A stretch of 16,564 nt of DNA from Saprospiraceae bacterium (lineage in GTDB: Bacteria; Bacteroidota; Bacteroidia; Chitinophagales; Saprospiraceae): positions 1-16,564 of the forward strand of contig JADKBS010000062.1 in NCBI GenBank assembly GCA_016714985.1. Direction: 5' to 3'. Below are positions 8,681 through 16,096 of this stretch, piece by piece. Position numbers and translations under genes: made by a program. The notes beneath the pieces were generated by a model. It had not been told where the DNA came from. It did not search any database and saw only the letters and a list, made by a program, of their open reading frames with translations. Position 1 is the first letter of the stretch. Each line of letters starts with the position of its first letter.

Positions 8681-11600
8681 TTTATTTTATTGATTGATAA
8701 GAAATTGAAATTGATAGAAACCACCGTCTGATTGGGGCTGTTAATTGCCTCCAAATAAGCCCGTTGGATTTCCAGATTGGTCTGCAATGCCTGTGCGTAC
8801 TCCACATAGCCGATGTCGCCACCGAAATAGGCTTTCGAGGCGTTTTGGACAATAGATTTTGCGTTCGGCAAAGCCGTGTTTTGGTAGTACGCCAAGTTGT
8901 TTTCAAAACAAATTGCACGACGGCCTGCCGCAGCTGGCTTTCCAATTCCGTTTGCAAATAATCGCCATGCTTTTGCTTCGCTAAAACTTGCAGGGCGGCG
9001 GCATCGCTTTTTGCCCGGTATCCCTTTGCCCCGAAAATAGGGACGGAAATGCCCAACTGAACGCCCTGAAAACGTGGCGCAGCATTGTAGTTGACCACCT
9101 GCCCGTCCACTTCCTGTGCCCCGGCAATGGATTGGATAAAATAGCCAGCCCTGAAATCGGGTAGCCGCTCGGTATTGGCAAGCTGTTTTTCGGCTTCCAA
9201 AAGGGCGATTTGTTTTTGGATAAAAAGGAACTGCGGGTTGTTCCGCAGGAGGTTCGAATCCAGTATTTCGGAAAAATTGGTCGCTGAAATAGCCGGATTT
9301 TGGACTGAAAAATCTCCCGAAAGGGTTGAGCCGTTACCGGAGGTTCAATTTTCCATTTCAATCAAAACCTTTACTTGCTGGATGTTTGCGCCAAGTTTTG
9401 TTGGCGGGTCTCGGCGGTCGTCTTTTCCAAAAGGGTGCTTTCGCCCGTTTTCAGTTTCAAAGTTGCTGCCCGCACGAATTGCTGCAACAGGCTGTCCTCC
9501 CGCAACAAAACCTTTTCCAACGCCATTAAATATTGGATTTGAAACCAATTCAGCGGACTCTGTCACGTCGGTTCGCCTTTGGAAATGGCGAGTTGCGATT
9601 GGGCGACGCCGCCCGTTTGTTGGGCAGCCAGATTTCGCTTTGCTTTCAACGTGGCGGGGTTCGGGATTTCCTGCGGAAACGGAGAAGTTTTGGTCAGAGC
9701 GAGCTGGCTGTTGAACTGCCCCAGTTGCGCCCCGAAACCTGTTTTTGGAAAAATGCCCGCCGCTCGTTGCAGGGCTTCGTCGGACTGGATTTCCACCGAA
9801 TAGGCTTGCAGCAACTGGTTGTTTTTGTACGCCAAATCCAATGCCTCGGGCAGTGTGAGGGTCGGGTTTTGGGCGGTTGTTTTTATCGAAAAACAAAAAA
9901 ACAATGCCAGCAAAACCGACACAGGCAAGGCTATTTTGCGCCCGCCGTTTATCCCTTTTTCAAACAAAAAATAGAGGATTGGCAGCACGATGAGTGTCAA
10001 GAGTGTCGCCGTAATCAAGCCACCGATGACGACGGTAGCGAGGGGCTTTTGTACCTCTGCGCCCGCCCCCGTGCTGAGTGCCATCGGCAAAAAGCCGAGC
10101 GAAGCCACCGAAGCCGTCATGATGACGGGGCGCAAACGGACTTTTGTGCCTTCCCGGATGCGCTGCAAAACATCGGCCATGCCCTCGCTTTTTAGTTGGT
10201 TGAAATAGCCAATCAGCACGATTCCATTCAAAACCGCCACGCCAAAAAGGGCGATACAACCCACGCCCGCCGAAATCGAAAACGGCATCCCCCGCAGCCA
10301 GAGCGCAAACACCCCGCCGATGGCAGAAAGCGGTATGGCTGTGAAAATCAAAAGCGATTGTTTGATGCTGCCAAAGGTGAAAAACAGCAGGACAAAAATC
10401 AGGGCGAGGGCGACTGGTACAGCAATGGAAAGCCGCTTGTTTGCCTCCACGAGATTCTGGAACTGGCCGCCGTAAGTCGTGTAATAACCGGGCGGCATTT
10501 TGAGTTTTGCGTCCAGATTCGCTTGAATTTCGGTGACGACGCTTTTAACATCTCGCCCCCGGACGTTGAACCCGATGACGATTCGCCGCTTGCCATTTTC
10601 CCGGCTAATTTGTGAAAAACCGGGTTCGAGTGTGATGTCAGCCACCTGTTCGAGCGGAATTTGACTGCCCGAAGGGCAGAGACGAACAAATTTTGAGATT
10701 TGAAATGTCTTGTCGGCTATCGTTTTGGAGGCGCACCACGAGGTCGAAAGCGTTTTTCGCCTTCATAGACCACCCGCTTTTTCGCCCGCAAAACCCGTGC
10801 GGACGACTTGATTGAGGTCGCCGACGTTCAGCCATATAATGCAAGTTTGTCCTTGTTGTACTTGACCGTGATTGCGGCAAGTAAGCAACTGCTTCGGGGC
10901 AGGCATCTTCCACGCCTTTACAGTTTTGAATCAAGGGCATGGCTTGTTCTGCCAGACCTGCCAAAAGGTCTATGTCCTCGCCAAAAATCTTGACCGCCAC
11001 GTCGCTGCGAACTCCCGTCATCAGTTCGTTGAAACGCATCTGGATAGGCTGGGTAAATTCGGTGGTTACACCCGGAAGGTCTTCGAGGGCGTGTTCCATT
11101 TTAGACATCAATGCTTCTTTTGTACGAGCGGATGTCCACTCCGATTTGTCTTTCAAAATAACCATCGCATCGGCTACCTCCATAGGCATCGGGTCGGTCG
11201 GAACTTCTGCGCTGCCGATTTTCGAAACCACTTCGATGACCTCCGGAAACTTATCCATCAAAATTTTCTCGGCTTTAGTGGTCGTCTCGATTTCCTGCGA
11301 AAGCGAACTTCCTGGTGGGATGATGATGTGCGTGGCGATGTCGCCTTCTTCCCAGTCGGGATAAACTCGCCACTGACCGAACCGCCCGGACCACGGTCGA
11401 GAGAGAACGAAAGGACCAAGCGCCAGCCCCCAGATTACAAGGGCCTTCATTCGTTTCAACCCCCCCTCGCAGCATCGGCTGGTGATGCGATGCGAAAGCA
11501 AAAGGCGATGATGCGGTCAGAGATATAAGCCGTGTGCGGTTGTTTTGCCTAAAAACGGGGCCCGGAGCATCACTCGGCGGTCAGCGATAAAATGAACGCC

Positions 11601-13054
11601 CCCAAAATGGCGAAGGAAACGGTCTGCGCCATCGGTTTGAACATCTTGCCCTCGATGCCCACCAACGCCAAGATGGGCAGATAGACGATGAGGATAATGA
11701 TTTCGCCGAACACGCACTCTCTCCTGATTTTGCTAGCGGCATGATAGACTTCGTCGTCCATCTGGCTTTTTGTCAGCTTGCCCTTGTCGGTGTGCTGCAA
11801 TCGGTGGACGATGGCCTCGACGATGATGACCGCCCCGTCCACAATCAGCCCGAAGTCAATGGCACCGAGGCTCATCAGGTTGCCACTGACGCCGAAGAGG
11901 TTCATCATGCTGACCGCAAAAAGCAGCGCCAACGGGATGACCGAGGCCACCACAAGGCCCGCCCGCCAGTTTCCAATCAATAATACGAGGATAAAAATGA
12001 CGATGAGCGCCCCTTCCAAAGGAGGTTTCTCCACTGTACCGATGGCATTATTGACCAGTTTGGTGCGGTCTAGGAACGGCTCCACGTCCACGCCTTCAGG
12101 CAGGGATTTTCGGATTTGGGCCATTTTCCCCTTGACCAAGGTGACTACTTCTGCGCTGTTTGCGCCTTTGAGCATCATCACCATGCCACTGACGGCTTCG
12201 CCTTTGCCGTCCTTCGTTGTCGCTCCATAGCGGATTGAACTTCCGAACTGCACCGTCGCCACGTCTCGCACCAAAATGGGGATGCCGTTCTGGTTTTTGA
12301 CGACGATTTTTTGGATGTCGTCAATGCTGTTGACCATGCCAATGCCCCGGATAAAATAGGCGTTCGGTTTTTTGTCAATGTATGCGCCGCCAGTGTTCTC
12401 ATTGTTGTGTTCGAGGGCTTCGAGGATTTCGGGCATGGTCGTGTTCATGCTCCGCAACTTGTCAGGCTGCACGGCGATTTCGTACTGTTTAAACATCCCG
12501 CCGAGGGTGTTGACCTCTGCCACGCCTTTTGTACCAATGAGTTGTGGTTTGATAGTCCAATCCTGCACGGTACGCAAGTCCATGGCGTTGTACTTGTCCT
12601 CAAAACCAGGCTTAGAGAAGACGACGTATTGGTAAATCTCGCCCAGGCCCGTGCTGATTGGCGCCATTTCGGGCATGCCCATGCCAAGGGGGATGTTGCC
12701 CTCTGCCTCCTTAAGGCGTTCGGAAATCTGGGTTCTTGCCCAATAGATATCCACATCTTCCTCGAAAACGACGGTCACGACACTCAACCCAAAGCGGCTG
12801 ATGGAGCGCAGTTCGACGATTTTAGGAATGGGTTTTACCGATTGCTCTATCGGGTAGGTGATGAATTTTTCGACCTCTTGCGCTGCCAGCGTGGGCGAAG
12901 TCGTTATGATTTGCACCTGATTGTTGGTGATGTCGGGCAGTGCGTCAATGGGCAACCGGGACAGCGAGTAGATGCCCCAAAGCACCAAAGCCAGCGTGGA
13001 CAAGCCCACGAAGAACTTATTCTTTATGCTGAAAAGAATGATTTTATCAAGCAT
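8677..13054 (-). CDS. czcA: CzcA-type heavy-metal RND pump fused to a CzcC/TolC-like outer-membrane factor, frameshifted
   Basis: A proton-driven metal pump. ATG 13054 gives MLDKIILFSIKNKFFVGLST, the CzcA/CusA opening (TM1), and runs unbroken for about 1.45 kb with the porter domain and TM2-TM5. The TM4 motif DFGLIVDGAVIIVEAIV keeps the D, D and E used in proton relay by CzcA. A second frame at 10.64-11.5 kb holds the second periplasmic loop (GEDIDLLAGLAEQAMPLI). One uninterrupted 360-codon frame (10645-9563) carries TM7-TM12 (GVGCIALFGVAVLNGIVLIG; LPILYFLFEKG). It passes without a stop through a hydrophobic segment (ALPVSVLLALFFCFSIKTTA) into the OMF repeat LTLPEALDLAYKNNQLLQA. The OMF part ends at TGA 8677 in NQTVVSINFNFL. 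About 1460 codons, the size of known Bacteroidota fused CusA/CzcA proteins. At least five frame changes; substrate (Co/Zn/Cd or Cu/Ag) is inferred only. Confidence 0.92.
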
Positions 13055-13157
13055 TGCAAGATAGTTTAGATGGAACAAAACGCCGAAAAGCGGTGGCAGT
13101 GCCACCGCCTGTTGACAACGAAGTGCGGCGAAGCCACACAAACTTTTTTGTTGCAAC

Positions 13158-13493
13158 CTAAACTTGGGGAGGGCGGAAGATGGAATTCAGGTACTCGCTC
13201 TGCCAATTCAGGGAATCGTAAAAACCACTTTTCCCAGTGATAACGGGTATGATTGGCGGCGAAAAATGGAAAGAAAAGCTCTTGTTTGCAAGAAATTTTG
13301 CCCACAGCAACTGCATACGCAAAATGGGGAGCAAAAATCTTGTCCGTGCTCGTGCGGGCAATCGGAGTGGTTGTCGGTTGAAAACCTTGCCGATTCAGCA
13401 CTTACAGCCCCATTCGTTTGCATGAATGTCGCTGCATGGCACTGCGCTTAGTACCAGAAAGTACAGGCTGAATAGGATGCTAAAGAATTTCAT
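13158..13493 (-). CDS. Small Cys-rich DUF6660-like protein ahead of czcA, compensated frameshifts
   Basis: ATG 13493 starts MKFFSILFSLYFLVLSAVP followed by CSDIH, a signal peptide and Cys motif. In this frame it stops at 13395, but the neighbouring frame continues with HSDCPHEHGQDFCSPFCVCS and CCGQNF, the Cys cluster of the short DUF6660-type proteins found in front of RND metal pumps in Bacteroidota. From about 13230 it returns to the first frame (SGFYDSLNWQSEYLNSIF) and ends PPQV at 13158. Length 111 codons fits the family. The Cys/His-rich HEH and CSPFCxCxCCG patch suggests periplasmic metal binding, but no function is proven for the family as far as I know. 103 bases separate it from czcA, with no terminator seen, so it probably heads the operon. 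Confidence 0.8.
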
Positions 13494-13515
13494 CGAGTTG
13501 GTAAACGTGGGTTTG

Positions 13516-13600
13516 GTGTGTTTTGTTTTATTATATTTTTTGTTTATTTTGTTTTATATTTTTTGTTGTTTTGTTCCTATTTATTATTTTATTTTTTTAG
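13516..13600. repeat. AT-rich tract with imperfect direct repeat upstream of the efflux operon
   Basis: An 85-base stretch, almost all T with scattered A and G on the plus strand, so A-rich on the strand of the efflux operon. Within it, 13525-13544 (GTTTTATTATATTTTTTGTT) is repeated nearly exactly at 13551-13567 with three bases missing. It lies 20-100 bases before the start of the DUF6660-like gene, where an UP-like or bent promoter element could act. No TAnnTTTG box is visible on the minus strand here. Confidence 0.7.
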
Positions 13601-13655
13601 TTGGGGATAACTACTCCACTCCCGAAAACGACTAACCAAAACCCGCATTGCACCA

Positions 13656-13726
13656 TTTACTTAGTCCTTTTCGGGTAACTACGCTTTACCCCTCCATTCT
13701 CAAGTGAACAATTGCGTCTAAGTAAA
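13656..13726. repeat. Nested inverted repeats (TTTACTTAG...CTAAGTAAA with inner GGGTAA...TTACCC)
   Basis: The outer arms TTTACTTAG (13656-13664) and CTAAGTAAA (13718-13726) are exact reverse complements. Between them GGGTAA (13673-13678) and TTACCC (13686-13691) form a second hairpin with a 7-base loop. The whole is a 71-base structured element in noncoding DNA beside a recombinase remnant. Chance cannot be excluded for 9-base arms. Confidence 0.65.
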
Positions 13727-13764
13727 ATACGAAACCGCTTTTGTCCAAAGTTAGGAATAGCAGC

Positions 13765-13782
13765 GTCACAAAATTTTGTGAC
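13765..13782. promoter_or_regulatory. Perfect 18-bp palindrome, possible operator
   Basis: GTCACAAAATTTTGTGAC is its own reverse complement over all 18 bases. A further TTTTGTGAC half-site is seen at 13898-13906 inside the recombinase remnant. The form is that of a dimeric regulator site, for example a CRP/FNR-like or MarR-like protein, but no regulator gene is in the window. It is about 270 bases upstream of the efflux operon start. Confidence 0.55.
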
Positions 13783-13850
13783 TTGCTTTGTCCTGTTTTT
13801 TAGGTTTTCTCATTGTGTGAAGTATGATTAGACAAATTTAAGTTAGATTT

Positions 13851-14060
13851 TCACAAATCCAAGTCATCCAGGGGGCTTTTTATCTTTCCCCAACCTTTTT
13901 TGTGACCCCGAGAAATCAGGGCAGGTAATGAGTGTAGATTTCAGTGGTCTTGCTGCTTTCATTGCCCAAATAGCTCTTGTATGTAGCGTAGGTCAACTCC
14001 TTTTCCCAGTAGGTGGATGCCTAAAGTGCTACATGCCCCCTAAGTTTTACCCCAAAACCA
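13851..14060 (-). pseudogene. C-terminal remnant of a tyrosine recombinase/integrase
   Basis: On the minus strand, over two or three frames, the sequence reads a degraded LRH, then GKGVDLRYIQEL, a G-NESSKTTEIYTH stretch, and finally GWGKIKSPLDDLDL with TGA at 13851-13853. This is the C-terminal catalytic end of Bacteroidota XerD-like integrases (LRHSFATHLLE...GVDLRYIQELLGH-SSKTTEIYTH), including the box-II Arg region and the nucleophile Tyr in EIYTH. The ATH of the HSFATH box is missing: bases seem lost between LRH and HLL. Sequence further upstream (above about 14060) no longer resembles an integrase, and the OmpA gene starts at 14135 on the other strand. Only about 60-65 of a normal 300-400 residues remain, so this is a real truncation on top of frame errors. 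Confidence 0.8.
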
Positions 14061-14085
14061 TCAAAACCCAAGCCCCGCATGTAGC
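14028..14085. repeat. Inverted repeat GCTACATGC...GCATGTAGC at the broken end of the recombinase remnant
   Basis: GCTACATGC (14028-14036) and GCATGTAGC (14077-14085) are exact reverse complements 40 bases apart. Similarity extends imperfectly outward (AAAGT beside the first, CTTTG beside the second). The pair lies where the integrase similarity fades and overlaps the putative promoter of the OmpA gene. Confidence 0.6.
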
Positions 14086-14089
14086 TTTG
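14082..14089 (+). promoter_or_regulatory. Possible Bacteroidota -7 box (TAGCTTTG) for the OmpA-family gene
   Basis: TAGCTTTG matches TAnnTTTG and lies 45 bases before the ATG at 14135. No -33 TTTG is seen at the right distance. Confidence 0.35.
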
Positions 14090-14134
14090 CCCAAAATCAA
14101 CGTTTAATCCAACGTTACCAGCCCTTCTGGAAAC

Positions 14135-15191
14135 ATGAATAAAGCATTCCTGTCGTTCCTTTTCACCTGCTTATTCGGCCACGTATTCGGCCAACAAGCC
14201 AGTAGTGGTGCCAAACCCGCCAAGTCCTGCGGAGTCTATTTCGACTTCGGCAGGCACGACCTCCGGCCCGCTGCCGATTCGGTGCTGGCGCAATTGGTCG
14301 GCTTTGCCAAAACCAGAGAGTTTCACCATCCGCATCACGGCGCATACGGACAGCATCGGTTCGTTGGCCAATAATATGGCGCTTTCGAACGGCGGGCGAA
14401 CGCCGTTAAAGGTTTCTGGTGAAAATGGCGTAGCAGACAGCCTCGTCCCAGCTGCTTATTTCGGGAAAACGCCCGCCTTTAACGCTACCGAAGAAGACCG
14501 CCAGCGTAACCGCCGGGCTACGGTGGAGTGCTGATGCCTGTACCGATGGCATTGATAGAGGGGCGGGTTACAGACGTAAAAAGACTGGGCTGCCGCTTGT
14601 CGCAGATGTGGTTTTTTTCGGGTCGAAGGACGTCTCTGACACCATTCAAACTGGCGCAGATGGTATATTTCCGCAAAACGGTGCCTATCATTACGGTTTG
14701 GGCGATGATGCTTACGCCCGCTGCTATTTCCTGAAAGCGGAATGGTGAAAGCCGATAAAAAGCAAGTCGGTGCCCATGCCGCTCCGCCCGGCCAAAGGCG
14801 GGTTCCGTGGCGGATATTGACAACCCTTTATTTTGTTGGAAACCAGCCCGTATTACTGGAAAGTCAAAGCCAGAACTGCCCAAAATCCTCCGCTTTATAC
14901 AGCAAAACCCTTCCGCGAAAATCGAAATAGCGGGTCCGTCAAGGCCAAATTCCGCCCGTGAGCATTACCGATTTTGGATTTCAAGCTCTCCGGAAGGACC
15001 GGCCGGGACCGTTCATGGCTACCTCTTGGAAAGCGGCATTGCCGCTGACCGTATCGGTTGGAAGGCTATAGGAACCGTGAGGATGGTGTTTCCGTATGGC
15101 AAGAGAAAGTGCAACGGGCGAAAAGCGGGAGGAGGTAGAGCTTCGGGTGTTGGAAGGGTGTGGTGGGGGATTGCGGATTGACGTGGATTAG
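14135..15191 (+). CDS. Periplasmic/outer-membrane protein with two OmpA-like domains around a carboxypeptidase-regulatory-like segment, frameshifted
   Basis: The start MNKAFLSFLFTCLFGHVFGQ is a signal peptide, with cleavage likely after FG. VYFDFGRHDLRPAADSVLAQ starts a first OmpA_C peptidoglycan-binding domain that continues in another frame with FTIRITAHTDSIGSLANNMA and a closing EEDRQRNRRATVE. Next ALIEGRVTDVK opens a beta-sandwich (CarboxypepD_reg/CnaB-like) segment with VADVVFFGSKDVSDTIQTGA over two frames. A second OmpA-like domain follows: YFVGNQPVLLES, LPKILRFIQQNPSAKIEIAG, GTVHGYLLESGIAADRIGWK and a frame-shifted RRVEVRVLEG. TAG at 15189-15191 ends the protein as GLRIDVD. About 352 codons. 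It probably tethers the outer membrane to peptidoglycan; the second domain looks diverged (its NTD motif is not clear). At least six frame changes. Confidence 0.82.
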
Positions 15192-15242
15192 GCAATTTTG
15201 GGGATATACCTGTCTTGTTGGGATAGTTCAGGTGCAAAGTAT

Positions 15243-15250
15243 TACATTTG
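15243..15250 (+). promoter_or_regulatory. Possible Bacteroidota promoter (TACATTTG with upstream TTG)
   Basis: TACATTTG matches TAnnTTTG; a TTG at 15218-15220 lies 22 bases upstream, close to the usual -33 spacing. It follows the OmpA gene by 51 bases and would drive the beta-barrel gene. Confidence 0.45.
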
Positions 15251-15255
15251 TAAAA

Positions 15256-15292
15256 ATAAAGCCAAGCCTTTAACCTGTTCAGGCGGCTTTTT
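15256..15292 (+). terminator. Possible intrinsic terminator after the OmpA-family gene
   Basis: AAAGCC (15258-15263) pairs with GGCTTT (15285-15290), with inner CCT/AGG pairing, and the 3' arm runs into TTTTT. The position, 65 bases past the OmpA stop, suits a terminator. It overlaps bases that may encode the signal peptide of the next protein, so one of the two readings is probably wrong. Confidence 0.5.
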
Positions 15293-15946
15293 GCTGGTTT
15301 ATTTTGTTCCATTTTCAATGCCAGAAAAACCATTTGGTGCGTATTCCGGGCCAACACTTTCTGCGCTTCGCATGGAGCGGTTGAAAGCTTCTGATGCTAC
15401 AGATTGACCCGTTGATTATAAATTCGGCGCTCTTTCGGGATATTTGGAACTTTGGGCATCGCGATAATGTCTCCATCAGGGCGGATTGAATTACACGAGC
15501 GGAAGGAATGGTCGGGCGAGCTTCTTTCAGATGGGCAAGGAAACCCGCTTCACGGCAGGCATATTGACGAGCATTTCGATTATTTTTCAGGTCTTAAGCC
15601 TTATTCCAACTCTCGGCGGGTAAGGATTGCAAATGTTCATCCATATCGGTTATGCTTTCGGCTACCTCTTGCACCGGACCGATGAAGTTCCCCAGTGAAA
15701 TCAACGTGGTGATTGAAAACCAATAAGGCCACCAACTCGGTATAAACTTTTCATACCGAGAGACTTACAAAAAAATTGACCATTCCATTGTTGCAGGAAT
15801 CGGGGCAAGCCCTTTGTTGTCCAATGGGATGCGGGTGCAGTTCGGCCTGCGTGCCTATAACGGGAAGCTCGACATTGCCAAGGGCCAAACTTCCTTCGAT
15901 ACCAAAAACTTGTCGGTTGCCCTCCTTTTTGGGGCTTGAATTTTGA
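15256..15946 (+). CDS. Outer-membrane beta-barrel (porin family / PorT-like) protein, frameshifted, start uncertain
   Basis: A small outer-membrane barrel. Recognisable pieces are KPFGAYSGPTLSALRMERL (N-terminal strand after the signal), DNVSIRAELNYT, MGKETRFTAGI, IHIGYAFGYLL, LGINFSYRETYKKIDHSIVA, GLRAYNGKLD and KNLSVALLFG. If one extra G at 15931-15934 is removed, the end becomes GLEF-stop at 15946 with the C-terminal Phe usual for barrels; as read it stops at 15939. The only in-frame ATG near the start, 15318, would lack a signal peptide. In the next frame, a stretch reading LFRRLFAGLFCSIFNA looks like a signal peptide leading to QKPFG, preceded by ATAAAG at 15256 in place of an ATG. I therefore give 15256 as the earliest plausible start. 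At least five frame changes. Function beyond family is unknown. Confidence 0.65.
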
Positions 15947-15986
15947 TGTTATACTGTGCGCCGCCAAGTTTTAGGCAGGGTGCCTT

Positions 15987-16026
15987 GGTTGATAAGGTTG
16001 ATAATCAGACATATCATATATCAACC
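15987..16026. repeat. GGTTGATA repeat: two direct copies and one inverted copy before the HlyD gene
   Basis: GGTTGATA occurs at 15987-15994 and 15996-16003, and its reverse complement TATCAACC at 16019-16026. Three copies of one 8-mer within 40 bases, 71 bases before the next start codon, look like operator half-sites or a leader hairpin. Confidence 0.55.
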
Positions 16027-16096
16027 ATGTACGACCTGTCCCGATTTTTCAGGGGAGAACTTGATGGCTCGCAACATAGTTGCCAGAATTTCTACA

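Larger units (their letters stand above)
13601..13850. other. Noncoding stretch with inverted repeats between the efflux operon and the recombinase remnant
   Basis: I see no coding content. Structures present are nested inverted repeats at 13656-13726 and an 18-bp palindrome at 13765-13782, each described separately. The rest is unremarkable mixed sequence. Confidence 0.6.

Noticed and set aside
8682..9200. Stand-alone CzcC/TolC gene
   Set aside because: The OMF sequence is joined in frame to the pump upstream (no stop between 10645 and 9563), so this is the C-terminal part of the fusion seen in another frame.
9533..10195. Long plus-strand reading frame (220 codons) opposite the pump fusion
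   Set aside because: It lies exactly antisense to strongly recognisable CzcA/OMF coding sequence and its protein shows no family features; it is a shadow of codon bias.
12311..13069. Plus-strand reading frame of 252 codons opposite the czcA start
   Set aside because: Antisense to a clean, diagnostic CzcA N-terminal region; low-complexity His/Asp-rich translation typical of shadow frames.
13516..13600. AT-rich tract as a replication origin
   Set aside because: No DnaA boxes, no iterons and no replication gene nearby; a promoter-proximal tract is a simpler reading.
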